From JACDAN01 sp963834825 (lineage in GTDB: Bacteria > Actinomycetota > Thermoleophilia > Gaiellales > Gaiellaceae), in assembly GCA_963834825.1 (NCBI GenBank), contig CAWICZ010000014.1, forward strand, positions 868,001 through 932,000: DNA of 64,000 nucleotides, in the 5' to 3' direction. The notes beneath the pieces were generated by a model. It did no database searches. It had not been told where the DNA came from and worked only from the letters and a program-made list of their open reading frames with translations. Positions 47,981-55,712 of this stretch are shown here, piece after piece. The translations under genes were made by a program, and so were the position numbers. Numbering within the stretch: position 1 is the stretch's first letter; each line of letters begins with the position of its first letter.

Positions 47981-48556
47981 CTAGGCGTCTCGGACGGCCT
48001 CGTAGGTGAGGTAGGCGAGGTCGTCGACGGTCCGGGTCTCGACGAGGCGCACCGGCCTTTGGTCGCTGGTCTCGCCGAAGAGGCGCTCGCCGGCCCCGAG
48101 CAGGACCGGGTAGATCATCAGCCGCAGCTCGTCGACCAGGTCGTTCTCCATCAGCGTACGGACGAGCCGGATGCTGCCGGCGACGACGATCTCTCCGTCT
48201 AGCTCGTCCTTCAGCTTCGAGACCTCCTGCATGACGTCGCCCGCAAGCACCGTCGAGTTGTTCCAGTCGGGATCCTTCAGGGTCGAGGACACGACGTACT
48301 TGGGCATGTCGTTCAACCTGTCCGCCAATTCGCCACTCCGGGATGGCCACCGCGCGGCGAGGAACTCGTAGGTTCGCCGACCGAACAGCTGGGCCTCGGC
48401 GCCCAGCGCCTCGTCGAGCAGGACCTTGGCCGCCTCTTCGCGACCCCGCTCGCCGACACGACCGACCCAGCCGCCGCGCCCGAAGCCTTCCGCACCGGCC
48501 GGGTCCTGGACGACTCCGTCGAGCGTGACGTTCTCGCTGATGACGATCTTTCCCAT
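47981..48556 (-). CDS. Dihydrofolate reductase-family (RibD C-terminal-like) protein
   Basis: 191 residues from ATG at 48556, with GGAGAA just upstream on its strand. Family landmarks: IVISENVTLDGVVQDP, LFGRRTYEFLAARWPS, KYVVSSTLKDPDWNNSTVL, EIVVAGSIRLVRTL and LRLMIYPVLLGAGERLF. The YwjB/YyaP-like branch has an NADPH-binding reductase fold; true substrates are unknown. It lies between the 15-bp repeats at 47851 and 48676 and may belong to a mobile unit. Confidence 0.88.
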   Translation of the reverse strand: MGKIVISENVTLDGVVQDPAGAEGFGRGGWVGRVGERGREEAAKVLLDEALGAEAQLFGRRTYEFLAARWPSRSGELADRLNDMPKYVVSSTLKDPDWNNSTVLAGDVMQEVSKLKDELDGEIVVAGSIRLVRTLMENDLVDELRLMIYPVLLGAGERLFGETSDQRPVRLVETRTVDDLAYLTYEAVRDA

Positions 48557-48675
48557 CTCGGTTCTCCTTTCGGCCGTTCCGACTTCGACGGTACCCCCTT
48601 TAGACGCCGGAAGGTTCGAAAGGCTCTTCGCGCACGGCTTCGGAGAAGCTTCGGCTTCAGGCGACCTTCCGGCGA

Positions 48676-48690
48676 GTAACTACAGAGTTG
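48676..48690. repeat. 15-bp direct repeat, copy 2
   Basis: Identical to 47851-47865, with weaker similarity in the next 15 bases; 825 bases separate the copies. Confidence 0.55.
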
Positions 48691-48740
48691 CGATTACACC
48701 CGACTGCGCTCAAGGGACAGGACGCTCGCCCACCACTCGG

Positions 48741-48746
48741 TAGCGT
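48741..48746 (+). promoter_or_regulatory. Probable -10 element of the small kinase gene
   Basis: TAGCGT ends 7 bases before ATG at 48754. Confidence 0.45.
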
Positions 48747-48753
48747 TGTCCCG

Positions 48754-49257
48754 ATGTCGAGGGTCTTGGTGACTGGGATGTCGGGAACCGGCAAGTCGTC
48801 GGCTCTCGCCGAACTTGGCCGACGCGGTTATCGCGTCGTGGACACCGGTGATCCGGGCTGGCGCGAGTATCGCGAGTATGTTCAGTCTTCCGACGAGTTG
48901 CACCGCGGGGAGTGGCTCTGGGTCGAGGAAAGGATCACCGGGCTGCTGGACTCCGATGATGGTCGCTCGCTCTTCGTTGAAGGGTGCGTGAGGAACCAGT
49001 CGAAGTTCTACGACCGTTTCAACGCGGTCGTCCTGCTCAGCGCCCCTGCTGACGTGATCCTTGACCGGGTCGCACGCAGAACGACGAACAACTACGGGAA
49101 GAGTCCATTGGAACGAGCGATGATCTTGGATGACCTCGCCAGGGTCGAGCCGCTCCTCAGGGAGGGCTGCACGCATGAGCTGGATACCAGCCGACCGCTC
49201 GCCGACATCGTCGCCGACCTGACCGCGATCGCGTCGCGCCCTCTCTATCAGGGCTAG
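48754..49257 (+). CDS. P-loop small-molecule kinase-like ATPase
   Basis: 167 residues from ATG at 48754. The Walker A motif VLVTGMSGTGKSSALAEL sits at residues 4-21. LFVEGCVRNQSKFYDRFNAV resembles the shikimate/adenylate-kinase-like substrate region, and ILDRVARRTTNNYGKSPLER looks like a lid. It resembles orphan AAA_33-type kinases in actinobacteria. The substrate is unknown. The gene stands alone next to a tRNA-like gene. Confidence 0.8.
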   Translation: MSRVLVTGMSGTGKSSALAELGRRGYRVVDTGDPGWREYREYVQSSDELHRGEWLWVEERITGLLDSDDGRSLFVEGCVRNQSKFYDRFNAVVLLSAPADVILDRVARRTTNNYGKSPLERAMILDDLARVEPLLREGCTHELDTSRPLADIVADLTAIASRPLYQG

Positions 49258-49280
49258 TCAACTCCGGCCCAGGCGCCGAA

Positions 49281-49352
49281 AGCGGGGAGCAGGAGTCGAA
49301 CCCGCACCTGCGGCAGGGTGTGCCGCCGTCCTAGCCGTTGGACTACCCCCGC
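49281..49352 (-). tRNA. tRNA-like gene, Gly-type body with abnormal anticodon loop
   Basis: 72 bases on the reverse strand. Acceptor GCGGGGG/TCCCCGC, D-arm GTCC-AACGGCTA-GGAC, T-arm GCGGG-TTCGACT-CCTGC and discriminator T are intact, like tRNA-Gly(CCC). The anticodon arm pairs GCGGC/GCCGC around the loop ACACCCT. That puts C at position 33 (normally T) and ACC at 34-36, while CCC is displaced by one base. It may be a tRNA pseudogene or a non-standard tRNA; the amino acid is not assigned. Confidence 0.7.
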
Positions 49353-49364
49353 GTTGCTTCTGAA

Positions 49365-50189
49365 TTACGGCGCGGAGTCGCGTCCGGTTTCGACCGCGTC
49401 GAGCCAGCTCCCGATCCTCGCTGCGATCTCCTCCCAGCCCTCCGCGACCATCATCAGGTGCGGGCGGCCGGGGAACTCGATGTACTCCGTCCGCGCCCCG
49501 GAGCCCTCGTACTTGTCGTATTGCTTCTTGGCGAGCGACGCCGGCACCGTGTTGTCCTTCTCCGCACCGACGATGAGCAGCGGTGCACGGTCGCCTTTCT
49601 TGAAGTGCACCTCGGTCGGCGGGTGCAGGTGGAAGTTCGCGAAGCCTGCTTCGTAGAAGATCTGGCCGGTCTCAGGCACCGCGTAGCGCTCGTAGGCAGC
49701 CGCCGCGTCCTCGGGCGAGAACGTGTTGACGAACCCGAACGTGAACTCCTCCAGCGTCAGCGGGACGACGCCGTGCCACCGTGATGGATGCGCGAGCGCA
49801 GGGGCAGCGGCCTTGAGGCTCGAGAACGGCAGCACGAGGATCCCCTTGGGAGGAGCCGGGCTCATCGCGACGCCCGTGCGCGAGAGGCCTCGATCCAGAA
49901 GCAGCTCCACGATCAGGCCGCCGAACGAGTGGCCGATCAGGACGGGCGGCTCGCTCAGGGCACGAATCTGCACCTCGTAGTAGTCGACGATCTCCGTCAG
50001 GCCGAGTCCCTTGATCTCCTCGGACGCCTCGCGCAGTTCTTCGACGTCGCCCTGCTTGCGCGGCCACTCGGGTGCGGAGACGTCAAAGCCGCGGCCGTCG
50101 AAGTACACGGCGAAGTTCTCCCAGCTGGCGGACGAGAGCCAGGCGCCATGGATCAGCATCAGCGGGGTTCGGTTGGTAGCGGCTTCCAC
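49365..50189 (-). CDS. Alpha/beta hydrolase
   Basis: 274 residues from GTG at 50189; the frame is open further but VEAATNRTPLMLIHGAWLSS is the natural start. The oxyanion loop LIHGAW is near residue 12, the nucleophile elbow GHSFGG near 92, an acidic residue in GAEKDNTVP near 208-216, and the catalytic His in FPGRPHLMMVAEGWEE near 242. The HGAWLSSASWENF start and PEWPRKQGD region resemble actinobacterial esterase/lactonase-like hydrolases. Substrate unknown. Divergent from the cyclase gene across a long palindrome. Confidence 0.86.
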   Translation of the reverse strand: MEAATNRTPLMLIHGAWLSSASWENFAVYFDGRGFDVSAPEWPRKQGDVEELREASEEIKGLGLTEIVDYYEVQIRALSEPPVLIGHSFGGLIVELLLDRGLSRTGVAMSPAPPKGILVLPFSSLKAAAPALAHPSRWHGVVPLTLEEFTFGFVNTFSPEDAAAAYERYAVPETGQIFYEAGFANFHLHPPTEVHFKKGDRAPLLIVGAEKDNTVPASLAKKQYDKYEGSGARTEYIEFPGRPHLMMVAEGWEEIAARIGSWLDAVETGRDSAP

Positions 50190-50243
50190 TACGAGAAGCT
50201 CCCGGGTCGTTGACTCTGACCACGCTAGCCCACAGCGCCTCTG

Positions 50244-50278
50244 TCGCGTGCTTGACACTAGAAGTGTCAAGCACGCGA
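50244..50278. promoter_or_regulatory. Perfect 16-bp palindrome between divergent genes
   Basis: TCGCGTGCTTGACACT (50244-50259), a 3-base loop, then its exact complement (50263-50278). Each arm contains TTGACA, a -35-like sequence pointing to either strand. No T-run follows. A two-way operator or overlapping divergent -35 boxes are the likeliest meaning; a transcribed hairpin is the alternative. Confidence 0.6.
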
Positions 50279-50301
50279 ACGACACGCTGATGGAAACCCC
50301 T

Positions 50302-50307
50302 TAAGCT
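50302..50307 (+). promoter_or_regulatory. Probable -10 element of the cyclase gene
   Basis: TAAGCT ends 6 bases before ATG at 50314. The nearest arm of the palindrome ends 23 bases upstream. Confidence 0.48.
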
Positions 50308-50313
50308 GGCCGG

Positions 50314-51510
50314 ATGGGAACCTCGGTTCACGCACCTGTCCGCACGTTCCTGATCGCGGACATCCGCGGCTACACGCGTTTCACCGAGGAGTACGGGGAC
50401 GAAGCGTCCGCCCGGCTGTCGGCGAAGTTCAGCGATCTCGTCGGCGAGGGGGCACGGCTTCGCGGCGGCACGCTGATCGAGCTCCGAGGCGACGAGGCGC
50501 TGGTCGTCTTCGAATCGGCTCGGCAGGCGATCAGGGCCGCCACAGACCTCCAGCGCCAGTTCGCAGAGGAGACGGATACAGACTCCGACCTCCCGCTGAA
50601 TGTCGGGATCGGGATCGATTCCGGCGAGGCTGTGGCTCTGGAAGACGGTTCCTTCCGCGGTGCCGCCCTCAATGTGGCCGCGCGGTTGTGCGCGATGGCC
50701 CACGGTGGCGAGGTGATCGTGAGCGAGGGGACGAGTCACCTCGCGGGACGACTGCCCGGGGTCCGGTACGTGCACAGGGGACGCGCGCATCTGAAAGGCA
50801 TCGCCGATCCCGTCAGCGTGATCCGCGTCGCACGGGAGGACGAGGAGAAACAGGACCAGCCGCGGATTCTGATGTTCTTCGCGAGCCCGAAACGACTCTC
50901 GTGGGGCGTCGGTCTCGCCGTCATGCTGATTGCCGCCGCCACCGCCGTCGGGGTCGTCTATGTCATCGGTGAGAACACAGGTGAGCCGAGCACTGCCGCA
51001 CCGATTCGTGATCTTGCGGGCGGCGGTGCAGATGCTCGTCGCGCCGGTGTCATGGCCCTGATGCCAGCCGGCCTGAGCAAGAATTGCGTGAAGCAACCCG
51101 CTGCCGACGTCGGCGCAGTCGAGACCACCGTCTGCATTCCTCCCGCCGACGGAGGGACCAACTTCTCACCCGACCGGTGGGAGGTCTCGATCTATCCGAA
51201 CGGCCGGGCCCTACGAACTGCGTACGAGGCGGAACGCAGCGGGCACCAACTCGGCAGCGACCAGGGCAAGTGCAACCGGCTCACCTGGGGTGGAGAGGGA
51301 CCGTGGTCTCACGGCCCCGCCAAGCCCGGCGGGCGCAGATTGTGCTACTTCGACCGGAACGACGCCGTCATCGTCTGGATCCATGAGCGCTTGGGGCAGC
51401 CGACCCACAGGGACGTTCTCGCGGTCGCGCGTGAGGGCGGCAGTGATCATGCCGGGCTGACGTCCTGGTGGGGCTACGCACACCACCTGATCGGCAAACT
51501 GGAGCAGTAG
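50314..51510 (+). CDS. Class III adenylate/guanylate cyclase with membrane anchor and extracytoplasmic domain
   Basis: 398 residues from ATG at 50314. The cyclase domain spans about 8-170. Metal-binding Asp16 is in FLIADIRGYTRF and Asp60 in LRGDEALVVFE; NVAARLCAMA holds the Asn/Arg pair. One membrane helix is at about 193-215 (LAVMLIAAATAVGVVYVIG). The outer domain (about 216-398) has four Cys and no family I recognise. The catalytic domain comes before the helix, so the protein may sense an external signal from its C-terminus, the reverse of the common order. cAMP versus cGMP specificity is not clear. Confidence 0.85.
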   Translation: MGTSVHAPVRTFLIADIRGYTRFTEEYGDEASARLSAKFSDLVGEGARLRGGTLIELRGDEALVVFESARQAIRAATDLQRQFAEETDTDSDLPLNVGIGIDSGEAVALEDGSFRGAALNVAARLCAMAHGGEVIVSEGTSHLAGRLPGVRYVHRGRAHLKGIADPVSVIRVAREDEEKQDQPRILMFFASPKRLSWGVGLAVMLIAAATAVGVVYVIGENTGEPSTAAPIRDLAGGGADARRAGVMALMPAGLSKNCVKQPAADVGAVETTVCIPPADGGTNFSPDRWEVSIYPNGRALRTAYEAERSGHQLGSDQGKCNRLTWGGEGPWSHGPAKPGGRRLCYFDRNDAVIVWIHERLGQPTHRDVLAVAREGGSDHAGLTSWWGYAHHLIGKLEQ

Positions 51511-51557
51511 CCGGGCAACGACGAGCGCCGGGCAACTGACCCGGCCCTCTTTGAGGA

Positions 51558-52571
51558 TCAGGCGGCTAGGACGACCTCAGCGGAACAGCCGAAGACCAGC
51601 GCGTCCAGGAGATCGCCGGTGTCGACGCCCCGGAGCGAGCGGTGCCCGGTGTCGATCTCGATCTCCGGCCACCGTTCGAGTCCCAGCGAGGCCGCGCCCT
51701 CGTCGGCGCCGAAGCAAAGGAGCGTCTCGGCGTCGCAGACCTCGCGACGGCGGGTCTCGCGGCGTGCAGTCGTCTCCAGCTCTCGGAGCTCCTCGAACGG
51801 ATCGATGCGGACGTTGGAGTCGGAGCCGATGCAGATGCCGATCCCGCGTTCCCGGAGTCGCATCAGCGGCGCGAAGCCGTCGCCGAGGTTGCCCTCGGTC
51901 GTCGGGCACAAGCAGACTCGGGCGCCTCCGGCCGCGAGCAGGTCCAGCTCTCGGTCGTCGGCGTGAGTGGCATGGACGACGGTCGTACGCGGCCCGACGC
52001 AGCCGGTCTCCGCGAGTAGCTCGATCGGGCGCAGACCGTGCTCCGCGAGGCACTCCTCGACCTCTCGCGGCTGCTCGTCGGCGTGGACGTGAAGCGGAAG
52101 CTCAGCGTCGGCCGCGTAGCGTCCGATCTCCTCGAACCAGTCGCGCGGGCAGGCGCGCACGGAGTGGGGGGCACAGCCCACGCGAAGCCCGTCCGTTCGG
52201 AGCGCCTCGACCTGGGCGACGTAGTCACCGACGGAGGCCTGGCGAAAGCGGGGGGCGCCGCCGCGTGCATAGGCGGTCAGGAGGAGGGTGAGCTCGACCC
52301 CCGCCTCGACTGCGGCGTCGGCTGCGGCGCGGGCTTCATCCAGCCCGAGGTAGTGGAACTCGCCGACAGCGGTATATCCGGCCGAGCGCATCTCCTCGTA
52401 CGTCTCGGCGTACTCCCGGCGCACCGTCTCCGGCGTCTGCCGCTCGGCCTCGGCGATCATCGAGTCGCGCCAGGCCCAGAAGTCCCCGCCGGTCCGGCGG
52501 CCCCGCAGCGCCCGCTGGAAGGTATGGCTGTGGGCGTTGACGAAGCCCGGCAGGACGAGGGGGTCGGCCAC
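51558..52571 (-). CDS. hutF: Formimidoylglutamate deiminase-like amidohydrolase (HutF type, short)
   Basis: 337 residues from GTG at 52571. Zinc motifs of the amidohydrolase barrel: GFVNAHSHTFQRALRGR (HxH, near residue 14), LPLHVHADEQPREVEECL, VVHATHADDRE and ICIGSDSNVRIDP. HutF turns N-formimino-glutamate into N-formyl-glutamate in histidine breakdown. About 50 residues of the N-terminal beta domain and the last beta segment are missing compared with usual 430-450-residue HutF. No other hut gene is nearby, so a related deaminase is possible. Confidence 0.78.
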   Translation of the reverse strand: MADPLVLPGFVNAHSHTFQRALRGRRTGGDFWAWRDSMIAEAERQTPETVRREYAETYEEMRSAGYTAVGEFHYLGLDEARAAADAAVEAGVELTLLLTAYARGGAPRFRQASVGDYVAQVEALRTDGLRVGCAPHSVRACPRDWFEEIGRYAADAELPLHVHADEQPREVEECLAEHGLRPIELLAETGCVGPRTTVVHATHADDRELDLLAAGGARVCLCPTTEGNLGDGFAPLMRLRERGIGICIGSDSNVRIDPFEELRELETTARRETRRREVCDAETLLCFGADEGAASLGLERWPEIEIDTGHRSLRGVDTGDLLDALVFGCSAEVVLAA

Positions 52572-52579
52572 GAGAGGGA

Positions 52580-52587
52580 ACTATCCT
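52580..52587. promoter_or_regulatory. Shared promoter core (pgsA / hutF)
   Basis: TATCCT (52582-52587) ends 6 bases before the pgsA ATG. In reverse, GATAGT (52580-52585) ends 8 bases before the HutF-like GTG. The start codons are only 22 bases apart. Confidence 0.45.
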
Positions 52588-52593
52588 TGACCC

Positions 52594-53142
52594 ATGGCCG
52601 AGCGCGTCGTCCCCGTTCACCTGGCACGGCTCCCCAACGCGCTGACGATCGCCCGCTTCGTCGCGATTCCGCTGTTCATCGCGCTCATGCTGCCCGCCGA
52701 GGGCGGGAAGAGCTGGGCTGCGGCCATCGTGTTCGCCGCCGCCGGGGTCACCGACCAGCTCGACGGCTGGCTCGCGCGACGCTGGCACGTGGAGTCGCGC
52801 TTCGGCACCGTCGCCGACCCGCTCGCCGACCGCCTGATGATCGACACGGCGGTCGTCCTGCTCTGGTACCACGACCGCCTTCCTTGGGTAGCGCTGGTGC
52901 TGATTCTCGCGCGTGACGTCGTGCTCGTCGCCGGGTACAAGCTGATCGTGCCCAGCGGCTACGAGCTCTCGGTCAGCTTCCTCGGGAAAGCGGCGACGTG
53001 GATCCTGTACGCGTCCCTGACGCTGATGATGATCACGAGCGCAGGGACCGACTTCCCGTACGTCCTCTTCTGGATCGGCGTCGCGTTGGCGATGGCGGCC
53101 GGTTGCTTCTACGTCGTCTCGGTGCTCCGGAGGCGGTCGTGA
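52594..53142 (+). CDS. pgsA: CDP-alcohol phosphatidyltransferase (PgsA-like)
   Basis: 182 residues with about five or six membrane helices. The catalytic signature D-x2-D-G-x2-A-R-x8-G-x3-D-x3-D is present as DQLDGWLARRWHVESRFGTV followed by ADPLADR (about 54-80). It joins CDP-diacylglycerol to an alcohol, most likely glycerol-3-phosphate for phosphatidylglycerol; inositol-type substrates cannot be excluded. The stop overlaps the following gene by 4 bases (GTGA). Confidence 0.87.
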   Translation: MAERVVPVHLARLPNALTIARFVAIPLFIALMLPAEGGKSWAAAIVFAAAGVTDQLDGWLARRWHVESRFGTVADPLADRLMIDTAVVLLWYHDRLPWVALVLILARDVVLVAGYKLIVPSGYELSVSFLGKAATWILYASLTLMMITSAGTDFPYVLFWIGVALAMAAGCFYVVSVLRRRS

Positions 53143-55655
53143 AGGCGGTCGTCATGGCCGGCGGCGAGGGCACGCGGCTGCGTCCGCTGACCTCGAACCA
53201 GCCGAAGCCGATGGTGCCGATCGTCGGCAAGCCGTGTATGGAGCACATCCTGGAGCTCTCGCGACGCCACGGGATCGAGGACGTCATCGTCACCGTGGCT
53301 TTCCTCCCTCAGGCGATCAGGAGCTACTTCGGCGACGGAGAGCCGCTGGGGCTGAACATCGAATACTCGGTCGAGGAGTCGCCGCTCGGGACGGCGGGGT
53401 CGGTCCGGCTCGCGAGCGACCGGCTGGACGACACCTTCATCGTCATCTCCGGGGACGCGCTCTGCGACTTCGACCTGACGAAGGTCGTCGACTTCCACCG
53501 CGAACGGGGCGCCGCGGCGACGATCGCGCTGAAATCGGTCGACAACCCGCTCGAGTTCGGCATCGTCGTCACAGACCCCGACGGACGGGTCGAGCGCTTC
53601 CTCGAGAAGCCGTCGTGGAGCCAGGTGTTCTCGGACACGATCAACACGGGCGTGTACGTGCTCGAGCCGGAGGTGCTGAAGCACGTTCCCGACGACAGGC
53701 CGTACGACTTCTCCAAGGAGCTCTTCCCGCTGCTTCTCGAGATGGGGCGGCCCATGTACGGCTACGTCGCCGAGGGCTACTGGCAGGACATCGGCAACCT
53801 CGCGCAGTACCGGCAGGCGAACTTCGACGCGCTCGACGAGCAGGTCAATCTCGAGATTCCCGGCGTGCGGCTGCGTGGGAACGTCTGGCTGGGTGAGGGC
53901 GTCGAGATCGACGACTTCGATCGGATCGAGGGCCCGGCGTACGTCGGCAACTACTGTCGGATCTCGGCGGACGCCACGGTCGGGCCGCACTCGGTGCTCG
54001 GCGCCGGGGTCACGCTACGCGACCGCGCGCGGACGGTCGCCTCCGTGATCGACGCGGGTACCCATATCGGACGGAGCGCGCTGATCGAGAACGCGATCGT
54101 CGGCCGTTCGTGCGACATCCGCTCGCATGTGCGGATCCACGAGGATGTCGCGATCGGCGACGAGGTGACGATCGGAGCGGAGACGGTCGTCATGCCCGGC
54201 GTTCGCATCTACCCGTTCAAGGAGGTCGAGTCCGGCTCGCAGGTCTTCGAGAACCTGATCTTCGAGTCACGGGCTTCCACGCAACTCTTCGTCGGAGAAG
54301 CCGTCTCTGGCCTCGTCAACGTCGATCTGACTCCCGAAACGGCGCTTCGACTAGCTGCGGCGTACGGGACCGCGCTGAAGCGCGGCGCTCGAGTGGTCGC
54401 GAGCCGGGAGGCGCCTCCGACGTGTCGGATGATCAAGCGCGCGATGATCTCGGGACTGACGGCGACCGGGGTCGACGTCGCCGACCTGCGCGTGCTGCCG
54501 GCCCCGGTCGCGCGTCATACCTTGAAGACGCAGGGTTATGACGGCGGCTTCCACGTCGGGCTCAGCCCGACCGATCCCGAGGTCGTGCGGATCCAGTTCT
54601 TCGAGCCGCCGGGGATCGAAATAAGCGTCTCGATGCAGAAGGAGGTCGAGAAGCACTTCTCGCGGCTCGAGTTCCGCCGGATGGCGGCGCCAGAGGTGGG
54701 CACGATCGCGTATCCGGCCCGGGCGCGGGAAGGCTACGCCGACGATCTCCTCGCGAGCCTCGATGTCGCGGCGATCCGCGCCCGTGGGTTCAAGCTCATC
54801 ATCGACTACGGGTACTCGGCGGCTTCGTTCGTCCTCCCGCTGGTCCTCGGCCCCCTGGGCGTCGAGGCGGTCGCCGCCCATGAGTTCAGCCCCGACCACC
54901 CGAGGTCCGAGGCGAGCTCGCTGCCCGGGCTCGTTGGACAGACGAAGCGGCTGGTCGGCGCAATCGGCGCCGACCTCGGGGTCGTCTTCGACCGAGCGGC
55001 CGAGCGTCTGTACCTGATCGACGAGCAGGCGCGGGAGATCCCCGTCGAGCAGGCACTACTGCTCTATCTGCGGCTGATCGGGAGCAACGGCAAGGCCGGC
55101 AAGCTCGCGTTCCCCGTCACCGTCACGAGCCAGGTCGAAAAGGTCGTCGAAAACACCCAGCTCGAGGTCGTCCGGACGCCTGCGTCGCTGGCCGCGCTGA
55201 CCAAGGCAGCCGCCGAGAACGGGGTCGTCTTCGCCGGCGCTGTCGGCGGAGGCTACGTGTTCCCCGAGTTTCTGCCGGCCTACGATGCGATGGCGAGCCT
55301 CTGCAAGCTGCTCGAGCTGCTTGCCCCCGTCGAGCGACCGCTGTCCGAGCTCGTCGCCGAGCTGCCGCAGTCCCACGTCGTCCATCGACGGGTCCCGTGC
55401 CCGTGGGCGCAGAAGGGGCGCGTCATGCGCGTGCTAACAGAGCGCTTGGGAGACCGGGACGTCGACCTCCGCGACGGCATCAAGGTCTTCGATCGGCGCG
55501 GGTGGGCGCAGGTGCTCCCGGACCCGGACGAGCCGGTCGTCCATGTCTACGCCGAGGGAGCCGACGAGGAGACCTCCGCCGAGCTGGAGGAGGAGTTGCG
55601 CCGGCTGGTCGAAGAAGTCCTTCAGGAGGGCGAGGAGGTAGCAAGCTCAACGTAA
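53139..55655 (+). CDS. Mannose-1-phosphate guanylyltransferase-like / degenerate phosphomannomutase fusion
   Basis: 838 residues from GTG at 53139. Domain order: nucleotidyltransferase (about 1-235, MAGGEGTRLRPLTSNQPKPM, EGYWQDIGN near 209), left-handed beta-helix hexapeptide repeats (about 245-370), then a phosphohexomutase-like half (about 385-820). In that half the phosphoserine loop SASHNP is replaced by GLSPTDPEV (near 474) and the metal loop DGDADR by FDRAAERL (near 617), so mutase activity is doubtful. The first half should make GDP-mannose or a similar NDP-sugar. Coupled to pgsA by the GTGA overlap, which hints at glycolipid or glycan synthesis. Confidence 0.88.
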   Translation: MKAVVMAGGEGTRLRPLTSNQPKPMVPIVGKPCMEHILELSRRHGIEDVIVTVAFLPQAIRSYFGDGEPLGLNIEYSVEESPLGTAGSVRLASDRLDDTFIVISGDALCDFDLTKVVDFHRERGAAATIALKSVDNPLEFGIVVTDPDGRVERFLEKPSWSQVFSDTINTGVYVLEPEVLKHVPDDRPYDFSKELFPLLLEMGRPMYGYVAEGYWQDIGNLAQYRQANFDALDEQVNLEIPGVRLRGNVWLGEGVEIDDFDRIEGPAYVGNYCRISADATVGPHSVLGAGVTLRDRARTVASVIDAGTHIGRSALIENAIVGRSCDIRSHVRIHEDVAIGDEVTIGAETVVMPGVRIYPFKEVESGSQVFENLIFESRASTQLFVGEAVSGLVNVDLTPETALRLAAAYGTALKRGARVVASREAPPTCRMIKRAMISGLTATGVDVADLRVLPAPVARHTLKTQGYDGGFHVGLSPTDPEVVRIQFFEPPGIEISVSMQKEVEKHFSRLEFRRMAAPEVGTIAYPARAREGYADDLLASLDVAAIRARGFKLIIDYGYSAASFVLPLVLGPLGVEAVAAHEFSPDHPRSEASSLPGLVGQTKRLVGAIGADLGVVFDRAAERLYLIDEQAREIPVEQALLLYLRLIGSNGKAGKLAFPVTVTSQVEKVVENTQLEVVRTPASLAALTKAAAENGVVFAGAVGGGYVFPEFLPAYDAMASLCKLLELLAPVERPLSELVAELPQSHVVHRRVPCPWAQKGRVMRVLTERLGDRDVDLRDGIKVFDRRGWAQVLPDPDEPVVHVYAEGADEETSAELEEELRRLVEEVLQEGEEVASST

Positions 55656-55712
55656 GGTTGACCCTTAGCTCTCCGCCTGGTTAACTGAATCCCTCCGACC
55701 GAAAGGCCTGAC

